Below, piece by piece: positions 1-9,819 of a stretch of DNA of 13,701 nt. The notes under the pieces are model-generated. The model was not told the origin of the DNA. It was given only the letters and a program-made list of their open reading frames with translations, and ran no database searches. The translations under genes and the position numbers were made by a program. The stretch comes from Mucidula mucida (lineage: Eukaryota; Basidiomycota; Agaricomycetes; Agaricales; Physalacriaceae), in contig JADNYV010000874.1 in the NCBI GenBank assembly GCA_015501055.1, forward strand, positions 1 through 13,701, in the 5' to 3' direction. Numbering within the stretch: position 1 is the stretch's first letter; each line of letters opens with the position of its first letter.

Positions 1-153
1 CTTGACTCAAAGCCCATCTATCTGCCAGTCCTGAAATTGTCTGGGACGCTCTTCCCATCCGGTTTGAGCGGGTTTGAGGTCGCCAAAGAAGTCGTAGAAT
101 CCTCAGAGGCTCAGTGCATTCAAGATGGGTGTTTGGGCTATGACCTTAGATAG
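1..153 (+). CDS. Possible 3' end of an unidentified gene (partial)
   Basis: Frame 1 is open from the first base of the window to a TAG at 151-153, giving 50 codons. Codon choice looks coding-like, with many C/G-ending codons such as GAC, AAG, CCC, ATC and GTC. The peptide contains a stretch reading GFEVAKEVVESSEAQ. I do not recognise a family. If real, this is the C-terminal exon of a plus-strand gene that begins outside the window and ends about 235 bp upstream of the P450 start. A 50-codon open stretch can also arise by chance, so the call is weak. Confidence 0.3.
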   Translation, partial: LDSKPIYLPVLKLSGTLFPSGLSGFEVAKEVVESSEAQCIQDGCLGYDLR

Positions 154-347
154 TCTAGCCGCCAGAGAGGCGGAGTGGTACAGCGTCAAGCGTCAAGTCT
201 ACCATATTTCGAGCCGCCACAATGATTCCAGGCTTTCTCAAGCAATTCTAAGCAGGTTGGTTGAGTGTCCAAGTCAACGTCGCGGCGGCCAAGATCAGAA
301 TTTTGTAGGTAACCTGGGAAAGCAACTGCGACCGCCGACTGGATGGG

Positions 348-354
348 TATAAAG
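348..354 (+). promoter_or_regulatory. TATA box of the P450 (TATAAAG)
   Basis: TATAAAG lies 34 bp upstream of the ATG at 388, a plausible distance for a fungal core promoter with a short leader. It survives although the gene downstream is broken. Apart from this site and the possible gene end at 1-153, I see nothing definite in the first 387 bases. Confidence 0.5.
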
Positions 355-387
355 AGAACCTAAACATCCACTGTGTACCCCACCGAC

Positions 388-2542
388 ATGTATCTCATCC
401 TTTTTACACTCGCCACCTACTTCCTCTTAAAGATTGGGAAACACGAACACGGTTTGCCACCGGGACCGCCGACCTTGCCCGTTCTCGGAAACCTTCTCAG
501 CTTTCCCAAGAAATATGTATATCTCAAGTATGATCTCCATTTTGCTTACAGGCAGTCGAATCTGACAGAGACATCAGTATACTGTAGGCTCACCGAATGG
601 GCAGTCCAATATGGCAGCATCTACTCTGTACACAGGCGGTATCTTCCTTTCTTTTGAAACACATCTACTAAGCCTGGGAACGTTAGTTGAAATTGGGTTC
701 GGGGTCCGTCATCGTCCTGTCCAGCGCAGCCACAGTCAAAGAGCTCTTGAACAAGCGAAGGCTGCAGAGCATCGACCGCCCAGCAAACTATCTCATAGTA
801 CACATAGTCACGAATGATTTGAATTTGGGTTTTCCCCCACACGGTGAGTTCAAGTTACCTTCCATGCACTCCCTCATTGAATCGACCCACGTTTTCTTAA
901 GGCGACATCTGGCGTATATTCAGAAAGGCTGTTCACACAATCCTAACCCCCCAAGCTGCTGCGCGGTCCAACAAGCAAATGCGGCGCAGCTTATGCATGA
1001 TGTTATGAAGCAGCCCGAGGTCTCTCTTCTCATTCTTTGCTCAACTACTCCTCTTAAATGAACTTTGCCTCCTAGTTCTTATTAAACCACATCAACCGAT
1101 TCTCAATCTCCGTCATGACCTCCATCATGGTCGGGCGGCGCGCACCCAAGTACGAGAGCGAATACATGAAGACGTTCTTCGAGTACCTCGAGCGCTGGAC
1201 GGCGTATCTCACGCCTGGGGCCTAGTACACCCTCATGATCAAGTACCTCCCGGAGTTTCTCGCACCCTGGAAGAAAGAGGCAAGGGAACTTTCAACTGAG
1301 GAAAATCCAGCGTGAGATCTTCTTCTCTGCTCTGCAAGACGCCTGAGTCGAGGAGCGGGGAACGGATGTTATCTCGAGGAGCTGATACAGCGCAAGGACG
1401 AGATGGGGTAAGGTCGTGATTATATCGCGGTTGTTTCAATTAACAAGTCACTTTGTCCTACCATTTACTTAGCTGACGCCGGACTACTAGATATCTAGCA
1501 TGCGTGTCGATTGAAGGCGGTGCGGATACGACGGCGACTAGCCTCAAATCGCTTATTCTGGCTTTGGTCAGCCATCCGGAGGCGCAACGCAAAGCGCAGG
1601 AGGAAATGGACGATGTTGTTGGGCGCGAATGAACGCCTATCCTCGCTGACTATGAGAATCTTCCCTATGTCCGGGCGTTTGTACAAGCAGTATGCCATGA
1701 AGGTAAACCTCAAATTCAAAAGTACTCACTGTGATCATTGTGGTCCAGGTACACCGCACACGGCCTGTAGCGCACCGTAGACTGAGAAGGATGTCAAGAA
1801 GGTGTTCACCGAGAAAAGATTGTGACTGAAAGTTCTGCTTAGTACCAAGGATATCTCATTCCGCGCGGCGCGACGATCGTCTTGAACGCTTGTCAGTTAT
1901 TTGTTCTTCTCTACGATTCCATCTTGTGCTCGCGTATTCATGGCAGGGGCCATCTACCACGATCCGAGCACGACTTGTTATCACGCGTCCTCCTAATTGA
2001 ACTCGTCCGCAAATGCCTTTGACGAACCAGAGATATTCAAACTAGAGCGATACCTCAGGTCCCTTCATGGCACGAAAGAGGGATTCGACGATACAGATTT
2101 CCGAAGCAACTTTCAGTTCGGGGCCGGACGGGTGAGCATCGAAGAAAAAACGTTCCTGATAACAAACTTGACTTTGCAGAGGATCTGTCCTGGACAAGTT
2201 TTGGCAAACAACGCTATTGTGAGGCTTTCACGTCACCGGCGTCGAGTCGCTCATCGATGATGTAGGCCATCAACGCGATGAACATGATCTGGGCGTTCGA
2301 CTTTGCGCCCACGACCGATGGTAACCCCTACGATATCGAGAATTGTCTCTCCGTACGTCCTTCCATCGCATGTCACATTGAACCTGAATTGGCACCAACA
2401 GAGCTTCACATGTATCACCCGTCCCTACAAGTGCAGCATCACACCGTGTAGCGAGTCACAGAGGCGACTAATCAGACAGCAGTTTGCAGATGCGGCTACC
2501 GTGTTCCAGCGCTTCTAGAACACTTTGGCGGCTGAGTATTGA
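388..2542 (+). pseudogene. Cytochrome P450 pseudogene (E-class group I, fungal)
   Basis: Haem monooxygenase of the microsomal fungal type, now broken. An N-terminal membrane anchor (LILFTLATYFLL) is followed by the proline hinge LPPGPPTLPVLGN. Exons can be followed at 388-527, 588-627, 687-843, 902-1019, 1076-1407, from 1491, about 1850-1891, from 1947 to 2131, 2180-2218, 2266-2352 and 2402-2542. Helix I reads EGGADTT near 1515, the ExxR remnant EVHR spans an intron near 1690-1755, and the haem loop FGAGRRICPG is assembled across the intron at 2132-2179, with its cysteine codon at 2186-2188. Lesions: a frameshift near 990-1000, TAG 1223-1225, a frameshift near 1290, TGA 1344-1346, a frameshift near 1358, TGA 1630-1632, a damaged junction and lost segment around 1750-1850, and TAG 2516-2518 eight codons before the old stop. 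The general pattern resembles basidiomycete P450s annotated as O-methylsterigmatocystin-oxidoreductase-like; substrate unknown. Confidence 0.9.
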
Positions 2543-2568
2543 AGATCAAGTGTGGTGTAATCTGTATA

Positions 2569-2574
2569 ATTAAA
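2569..2574 (+). terminator. Possible poly(A) signal of the P450 (ATTAAA)
   Basis: ATTAAA lies 27 bp downstream of the old P450 stop codon, inside a short AT-rich stretch. The same hexamer is kept in the second copy of this region at about 13376. Fungal poly(A) signals are loose, so this is tentative. Confidence 0.3.
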
Positions 2575-2746
2575 TTGAAACATGCCCAAAAGTTACGCAC
2601 TAGCAGGGCTCCAAGCAGTTATTATACTAGCGAAACCGTTGACGTTACTGCTCTCTTCAACAACACCAACGCCATCAATAGTGGGCTGATACGTCGTCGC
2701 CACAGTATTGAGACTGTATATCGTCACTGACGAGGCAGAGTCGATA

Positions 2747-2979
2747 CTGTGGCATTTCATTCAATTCGTTGGTCACAGGTCACGGCGACCGGCGAAACGA
2801 CGAAATGTCACAGTGGTCACTAAAATTTTGGCTCAAAATGCTCTGGCGGGGCCCCCGACAGCTCCCCGACGCAGCTCCGCCGCGTCGGCAGTTACCCAAT
2901 ATGGTAATTCGACGAAATCAAAATTTCGTCTTGGTGGTCACAGTTCACACCATGCGACGAATTGATCGAAATTGGAGAG
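2747..2979. mobile_element. MITE, Stowaway/Tc1-mariner-like, 233 bp, TA target duplication
   Basis: Comparison with the empty site in repeat copy 2 (13551-13554) defines the insertion. TA at 2745-2746 and TA at 2980-2981 form the target-site duplication. The first 25 bases (starting CTGTGGCATTTC) and the reverse complement of the last 25 (starting CTCTCCAATTTC) agree at 18 positions without gaps. The element has no coding capacity. It is GC-rich in the middle, with a hairpin of CCGACGC (2866-2872) and GCGTCGG (2882-2888), and GGTCAC-type motifs recur in inverted orientation on both sides. Because CT follows the TA at both ends, the duplication could also be read as the four bases TACT. A TA target and CT-starting termini favour a Tc1/mariner-type source; the family name is inference. 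Confidence 0.8.
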
Positions 2980-3071
2980 TACTCGCAATATGCGCTTGAC
3001 AATCTCTCGTGTCCAGGCATTCCTGCCGGTAGTTCTAACAATGCTGTCAACACTAGGAAGAATCAAGAACA

Positions 3072-3183
3072 TGTTGGCATTGGTATGATTGGCTGCTTGG
3101 CTTACAAGAGCTGCTGGTAAACATGTATGATCATACTTTCTTCGTTTCGCTTGGCTTCTTTACATATAAGTATCTCGTCCCTC
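3072..3183. other. Short intergenic stretch between repeat copy 1 and the desaturase 3' end
   Basis: This is the 3' flank shared by the convergent P450 and desaturase pseudogenes. The only structure seen is a perfect 12-base palindrome, GTATGATCATAC, at 3125-3136. No gene is apparent. Confidence 0.4.
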
Positions 3184-4854
3184 CTACATCATCTTGTCTG
3201 TCTTTTCAACTGCAAGCTGTCGTGCCACCTTACCAGAGCGATTGCGGTACATGACAACATCTCCGTCACTATCGACATAACGGCACTCGTTGAACGACCG
3301 ATAGAGAGCGTAGAATATGGGCTATCGAATTAGTCAAGTGGTGTGTACTATCTGAAGTCAGGAGCAGTACACACCGTAGAATCGTCGTTATAGTGTTCTC
3401 CAAGAACTTGCTTGATTCTTTCTGTGACTTGCGGCTGATTGTCTGATAACTTTCAGACATGATAGCAGGTGTTCTAAAAAACGGTATCGAGGAGAACATG
3501 TGGTGCGCGATATGGTCATGAGAGACTTTAAAGAACCACGATTTAGTGCGAACAACAAGAAATGGTGGGCGCGTACATTGTGCAGATATCGCCGACCCAC
3601 CCACCCGAGGATCGGGTGATCCACTGTAGCAAGATTACCACGAATACGGGACCACTTCTCGTCACGGTGATGGGGAAGAGTTGGATCCGAATGATGTAGG
3701 TACGTGAGCATTACAGTCCAGTGGTTCGCTAGCTTGTGAAGTTGTAAATACCTAAAGCGGTTCAATTGAAAGGCGCTGGAGGACGTACCAGGTATGGAAT
3801 AAAGTAGTGTTTCAGGAGGGACGAGAAGCCGAATGATAGGCCATACCGACAGAGCAGAGAAATAGCTGCGCCAACACCGATATCAGAAAGGATGATCTTG
3901 CGATAGTCCGTCTTCTGAAACAAAACCGACCGGGGGTTAATGCTGCTTGGAATCCCAGATACAAAAGCTTCAAGATCTGATAGCATCGTACATTGCTACC
4001 AGGTGGGTCGTTAGGGTTTCCGAGGGCGTTGACAGTGAGATAGATTTGCATCCCCCAAAGCTGCATGATACACATCTGGGCAAAGACATACAAAGGACTC
4101 TCCTCGAGCATTGACGGTTCACCTGTCCAAGTTCACTAAGCGTACGTGGCACGTAGTTTTCGTCTCTTTCTAAAGAAGCGACCGATTTCTAGGAATGAAG
4201 TTAGCCGATTGTATATAGGGAGCAGTAGACGAATACGGAACGTGATGCGTGGCATGCGTTGCCCTTTAAGAAAAGTACGGACAGAGAGGAGACTGAAAAA
4301 GATGCAGCGGGTGAATTTGCACTCTGACTTGGTATGACTGAAAAAAACAGGGCTTACACTGTGAAAACAAAAGCCGACGATGTCGTTGACGAATCTGTAA
4401 TACGAGAGATTTCCGTGGCCTGCTTCGTGGCCTGGTAGCATGTAAGTCAGTGGATGCCTGGTGCGACGAGCCATTTTACACCTAGGCACCAGCACCCAGC
4501 CATGGCTATGCTTTGCGCAACCCAGTAAAGCATCCACAACGTCCATTTACAGACGGAACAGGACCAGGTGTGCGTGCTGCCCAATGTATGCGCGATGTCG
4601 TCGATACGGAGACACGCCACATAGAGGAGAGAAACATTGATGGCATCCGAGTCCTGAGCGACGTACGCCAGGCCTTTCAGCGTTGACTTCTCGTAGAGCT
4701 CCTCAGGAATAACGGCACGAAGCTCTTTGAACAAGATCTAGTAGAAACAACAATAAGTAGAACATACAGAATGACAAGAAGAATGGTTGACATTGGGAGG
4801 AGAAAATGGCGTCTCTTTGCGCTTGAGGTATTCGACAGAGTCGTGAAACATCAT
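3184..4854 (-). pseudogene. Delta-12-type fatty acid desaturase pseudogene (FAD2-like)
   Basis: Membrane di-iron desaturase acting on fatty-acyl chains in the ER. Exons on the minus strand: 4792-4854, 4482-4737, 4358-4431, 4242-4292, 3992-4188, 3789-3942, 3577-3732, about 3467-3525, 3375-3427 and 3184-3321. The N-terminus reads MMFHDSVEYLKRKE. All three histidine boxes are present: HEAGH, HATHH and HDHIAHH, plus the family signature TYLHHSDPTLPH. The C-terminal exon is intact, ending with EKTDKMM and a TAG at 3184-3186. Lesions: TAA at 4266-4268 where the family has Trp just before the second His box, a frameshift near 4112-4123, about two bases missing near 3938, and a frame mismatch at the 3526-3576 intron and again near 3466. 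The first intron starts with GTCAAC, an unusual donor. Intact it would be about 430 aa, near the family norm. Whether it made linoleate or an acetylenic product cannot be read. Confidence 0.9.
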
Positions 4855-5445
4855 GAACTACGACCAGTGTGATCGAAAACGAGAACTTATCGTGCTCTTA
4901 AGTAACAGGTTGGCATTAAAATTGCCAGTGATTCTGATATTCAATATTCGCAGTCGTATCAGTAGGAGGTCCTTTCCATTCGCGGGAGAACTCAAATCTG
5001 TGCCGTGACAGATTTTTCGGGGAAGATGGCCTACCGTGGCATTTTCTTCATGGAAGTTAACCTGAGACTCACGAAGAAGTACGAATGTTAACGGGAGTAG
5101 GGAGATATTCGCACCATCGCGCGAGAAGATATTTCAAGTTGCGTGATAGATCCGTCAAGCGGCGTCTGATTTGGGACCCTGGGGTGGGGACGGACTCTAC
5201 TTGCGGTTCGGGGTCCAAGATATGCCTATACTGGGCTTCGAGTTAGTGGAGGGAAGGCAATGAATGCATATGCATCTCTTGGTGTGATAACGTCACTGTG
5301 ACAGGTAAACTTGCCAATTCACGTTCAAGTAGGAAAATAACATTGGCATTTCGACGTACAAGACTAAATGGAGTACAACAGTTACTTCGCATCGCCATGG
5401 ACTCCGGAGGGTTGCATGATGAAAATCAGCTCCGCAGTATACGAT
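4855..5445. other. Desaturase 5' flank / reductase 3' flank, no gene
   Basis: These 591 bases separate the start of the desaturase pseudogene from the stop of the reductase; both genes are on the minus strand. No ORF of interest is seen. The stretch holds an inverted repeat AAATCTGT/ACAGATTT at 4994-5001 and 5008-5015, a 12-base palindrome ATGCATATGCAT at 5264-5275, and an 11-base palindrome GTCACTGTGAC at 5292-5302 with an adjacent CRE-like ACGTCA. These could be factor-binding sites for the desaturase promoter, but no TATA box was identified. Confidence 0.4.
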
Positions 5446-8400
5446 TCACAGAATGAAACCTGAACGACGCCAATATCCAACCCAACGCTCGACATCCTCA
5501 TACTGGAGACGCCTTACGCTCTCAGCACGCGCGTTGGGCACAAATCTTGGTAATCCACCGACCTCAGTGCCTGTCCCTTGTTGGTCCTCCAAGGCTTTGA
5601 AGAACGGTAACAGTTTCAGTGCAGGCTGGAATATGTTAGAACGGCATCAAGAGTGTCTGGCCGACGTACCACTTCTAAAAGGTCTTCCGCTGTCCCTACC
5701 GTATTGCGCAGGGATAGGCAGTCAAACCACTCCTTGGCGCTGAGGAGGGTCATACGTGGTTCTCCGACGGCTTGAACAACCCAAGAAGCAATATCCGTCC
5801 AAGGGACGGGATCGGAATGAACAACGTTAATGATAGTGCCGCTACTCGTGTCTTCCTGAAGGGCAAAGGAAACTGAAATGTTGGCTACTTCGTCCAGAGG
5901 TATCCAAGAGGCGACCTAAGTCACGATCCGTGTTGAGTACAGAGACAGTCAGGTAAAATGAAATCACATACCCCAGAAAACAAGGGGAACGCGCCCATGT
6001 AAATGCTTGATTTGACAAGAATGGGAAACCACTCTGTGGACGACCAAGAGCCGTTAAGTCGACTACCGCAGATCTGCGGAATTCGGATGCACGTAGAAGG
6101 CAATTTGCTTCCTGCGATAAGCTGACAGTGGTTGCGTTAGCGTAGATCGTGAAACATCAGCGGGAAACTAACTCTTTCGCCGAGGTACTTGCTCTCTCCG
6201 TACGCCTGGCCCCGAGCATGGATAACATCGACGAGAGATTCCGGAACTGGCACACTATCCTTGTCCCAGCTTTGAGCTGAGCTGACCGATGAGGCAAATA
6301 AATACCCTTGAAAGTTTGCACTTTCCAAGGCCAATTTAATGAGATTGACGACGCCTTTAAGGTGCGGATTGAATGAGGCCAAAGAGAGGTTGAAATCGAC
6401 TCTCCACGCGGCATGGATGATGCGCAGGCGCGAAGTCTTAATCTAGATATGAAATCTCAGTTGGAACGAAAGGAGTCAGACGATGATGCTTACCTCTGTC
6501 AATATATTACGTCCTAGACCCAAATCCGCGATGGTCAAGTCCGCTGGTAGGAGACGAACCTTTACTGAAGTCAAGAGTCCTTTGTCCAGAGCCTGTCGGT
6601 CGAAAATGTCGTAGTGCCGATCCAGAAGGGACTTCGACGATCCGGAAACACGACTCAAGCAGTAGATAACATCAACCTCTGGGCATATAATCAATTTAGC
6701 TAGGATGAAAGAGCCCAAAGCCCCAGTGGATCCCGTCAGAAGTACCGCGCCTGTATCTTGCGTTCGTGGTGTAGGAGAGGCGCCGATGTTTCTGATCGTT
6801 GACGAGATCATAGGCGTGTATATGTCAAGTAACGACTCGATGGTGTCGACGGTTGGGCTTCCGGCAGCGGCGTTGATGAGCGCCCTGGACATTGCGACTA
6901 TTGTAAGGTGTCGATAGACCCAATCGAGCGTTATCTCTTCAGCCGATGGGCTCGAAATTACGGTTGCAGCTGCAATAAGGCGGGTTCGAAGAGCTGTTGC
7001 GGTCAGACTGGAGAAACGTGAGGTGAGAAACTAATCATAGGGCAATTGCGCCGACCTGTCAAATCCTTGCTCAAACAAATCTGCGTCAGGCCGTACTTCT
7101 CTGCCTAAAATGTCTGTTGCCTGATTGGCCAACCATGAAGTCAACTCTTCGGCAGTGGATCCAACTTTCGATGCGTCGAATACGCCCGGTACCTTTGAAG
7201 ATCTCATTTTCTCGTATCTGCGACGAGCTTTTAGATCGTTAGCTAGCAACCACACGAAACAGCATACAGAGTTGATATGTCCATTTTGAAAGCAGTAAGA
7301 GATGCTGTACGATGAAGAGAGCCCTTGGCAGTTCGAAGGAGAGGTTTTCGAACATCGGTGACAATGACCATGTCGAAGAAGACACGAGCCCACGCCGGAT
7401 TCAAGGAATTAGCCTCCTCAAGCAAGGATCTAGGACATACAACGTTTGCGCCACGCCCACCGCATAGATGGAAGGCTTACCGAATATTTTCCTTGAAAGC
7501 GTTTACGGCCATCTTATCGTTGGAGCAGATATTGTCGCGAGGCTGAACAATGACACCGACGCTCTGCTGTTCCCTTCCAAAGAGCATACATAGCGAAACC
7601 AGCGGGCTCGAATTAATAAGGTCTTCAGCCGGAGTTGGAACAAGTTTCTCGCCCGATGAGAGTACAATGACATCGTCGACCCGCGCGACACTGCCGTGCT
7701 GATCAACTCTCCGTGCGTCACATCATCATTGAAGCATACATTTTCCACAGGTCTTTCGAAGGGTGACGTTCAAATAGATCTGAGGTCGCGAATCCTTCAG
7801 CGACGTTACAGGAAGATAGCTGATGAGTCTCTGTCGCCTGCAAAGATCGTCGTTCTGACAACTTTAGGCTGTGATTAAACGCACCATGATTATAGCTTCA
7901 TAGAGACCGCTTCCTCGAGGGACCCACTGAATAGCTGCTCTAGAGTCGAAGCGGATGTAGCTCCAATCCCCATCGGCGATATCCCTGACACGTGGAACGG
8001 TGTGAACAGGTCCGCCGTACTCGGTAGCACCGTATATACTGCTCAGATTGATGCCGTGCTGACAGAGATTGTTTCCTACTTGAGTAGACAGAGTAGCACC
8101 TGAAAACCACTGACATGCGCATAAGATCATGTTCCTTATTGACGACGGCCTGTACTTACAACAAATTTCATGGTGCGCAGAAACTGGACCGCGTGAGGAA
8201 TGGACGCCCAGAGTTCAAGAATCGATGGAAAAGTTACAACCGCGTTGCACTTTGTCGCTTCAGCATGGTCCAAGACACTGGCAGGCGATGCTTGAAAAGG
8301 CAGGTTGCCTGCTGATGGACACAGAGGAGGGGAGATGTTGATCACGCGGAGCGCAACCATTGGAATGATTAACTGGAAATAAACACCAAGGGTATGAAAC

Positions 8401-9219
8401 GACGGCAGCATGGAGGCGTTGATGCGTAACAGGGGTCGATGCAAGGTAATGTCGTTCACACATTCTGAGGATTAGAATCAGCGCACATATTGAACTTTGA
8501 AAATATACGTACGGAACGAACACCAGTGCAGATTAGAGAGATGGCTCTGCGGTATCGCTTTTGGAAGACCGGTGCTTCCAGATGAATGCAGGTAGAACGC
8601 GATGTCAGAAAGCGAACCAGAGCTGTCACCGGTTGTGTAGTAGTCGAATGCAGTCTCCGAACTTTCACGCCCCAGAAATGGGTACAGTGTCTGTGTCAGC
8701 GGCATCTCGTGGATCGAGAGCTGTTTCCCACGCTTTTCCAATTCAAGTTGCGTTTGGCTCAATAAATCGCCTAGCGACGAGCAAGTGGCCAGGACCTGGT
8801 GGCAGTTGACATCTTGTAAGAGCTTAGCTGTAGCTGCAGATGAATTTCGGGGTGAGAGAAGGATTGGCTGTTTGTAGACGCGTGAGACGTAGGCATGATC
8901 AATTAATAAATGTTCTTACCACAAAACCAGCTTTCATAAGACCAACAAACACGGCGTGGTAGACAATGGTGTCGCAAAGTGCCAACAATCCGACAGGGGA
9001 GTCCGCGTCGAGATACTTCAGGGAGTGGCAAGCCCGATGGACGGCGCGCGAAAATTCCAAGCTGCTAAGCTCTTGCATGCCCCCGTTGGACTCCTTCCAG
9101 GTGTAGATCGCATGACCGGGGTTGTATTCTCGATGAAAATCGGAGAACTCGTGGATCCTCAGAGAGCCATCGAGGGGGGGATACGCCAGCACGGGCTGCC
9201 TCGTCACGGCTCTATCCAT
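5446..9219 (-). CDS. Adenylate-forming reductase, A-T-R (NRPS-like), apparently intact
   Basis: Activates a carboxylic acid with ATP, holds it on a phosphopantetheine arm and reduces it with NADPH to aldehyde or alcohol. Thirteen exons: 8920-9219, 8513-8867, 8160-8464, 7885-8109, 7740-7837, 7481-7690, 7268-7429, 7056-7217, 6494-7007, 6173-6442, 5972-6121, 5670-5915, 5446-5625. They sum to 3177 nt, 1058 aa, without a stop; all twelve introns are GT/AG, 44-56 nt. A domain about 10-545: SSGSTGLPK at 195-203, YGATEYGGP at 346-354, ARVDD at 430-434 (usually GRxDD), and K533 in TAKG. Carrier domain about 560-640: GFDSLTAT with Ser606. Reductase about 690-1045: TGSTGALG at 697-704 and YGESK at 858-862 (Tyr858/Lys862). 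Length fits basidiomycete A-T-R enzymes. An in-frame ATG at 9288 would add 23 aa; I chose 9219 because it leads directly into the conserved YPPLDGSL region. Substrate not predictable by eye. Confidence 0.92.
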
Positions 9220-9819
9220 CTCTGGTAAAGTCAAAGTCAAGGTGATGGAGGAATGTGTATGATTGCAGAAGGTAGGACAACGTCCCATTTGCTAGAAATA
9301 GTGGTACACTTTGAGGGCGATCAGAAGCTGCACAGAAATTGCGGGCAGATGCACCGGATGGGAAACCGTCCTCTCGTTAAGCCATTCCTAGCTGCCGTGT
9401 TTGATGCTGCACTGGTATTGGTCGAACAAAGCCGTGATGGATGTACGGAACCTCTTCGATAGATCTAAGCGCTTCGTATAATCATTTCACTTCCCGCGAG
9501 AACACAGACGGTATGAAGTGCAGAAGGGAAATAAGTGAAATGCGATATGGTGGCTGCAGAAGCTAAAAACACACTATGTTGCGACTTGTCCGAGACGAAC
9601 GATCTTGTTCTCGCTGATTGCAATGTGTGAGTGACGGAACAACGAAACTGAAATCAGACACTGACATACATGTGGACAATTTGATGTCGAATGTCGGTGG
9701 CCCAGCATTGTGTGCGCGCGTACTCAAGCTAGCGGCGTGCTGGTATCAACATCATTGAACAAGATGATTCGCCGAGGAGACCAAACATGAACAAATATCA
9801 GGTCAATACCTCCTCTACA

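Larger units (their letters stand above)
2460..3071 (+). repeat. Direct repeat, copy 1 (P450 tail plus 3' flank)
   Basis: This segment matches 13267-13643 in the same orientation. Homology begins at AGAGGCGA inside the last P450 exon, passes the stop codon and continues through about 450 bp of flank to the sequence ATCAAGAACA. By hand I count 16 substitutions and one gap over the first 289 positions, about 94% identity; 13 of the 16 substitutions are transitions. Copy 1 carries a 233-bp MITE that copy 2 lacks. Upstream of 2460 and downstream of 3071 the two copies share nothing obvious. Confidence 0.93.

Noticed and set aside
125..352. 75-codon plus-strand ORF upstream of the P450
   Set aside because: No recognisable domain, overlaps the P450 TATA region and ends just before it; more likely chance than a gene.
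1006..1008. TGA in the P450 exon 902-1019 as a nonsense mutation
   Set aside because: The downstream peptide (MHDVMKQPE) lies in another frame that joins correctly to the next exon, so the lesion is a frameshift near 990-1000 and this TGA is out of the ancestral frame.
4136..4734. Wax-synthase/MBOAT-like membrane protein
   Set aside because: First impression from hydrophobic minus-strand ORFs; the HEAGH, HATHH and HDHIAHH boxes and the C-terminal exon identify a fatty acid desaturase instead.
6890..7760. Apparent stops and frameshifts in the reductase
   Set aside because: Each one falls in a 44-56 nt GT/AG intron (for example 7691-7739, 7218-7267, 7008-7055); after removing them the frame and motifs are continuous, so I do not call this gene broken.
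9253..9462. 69-codon plus-strand ORF in the reductase promoter
   Set aside because: No motif, no intron context, lies wholly in the divergent intergenic region.
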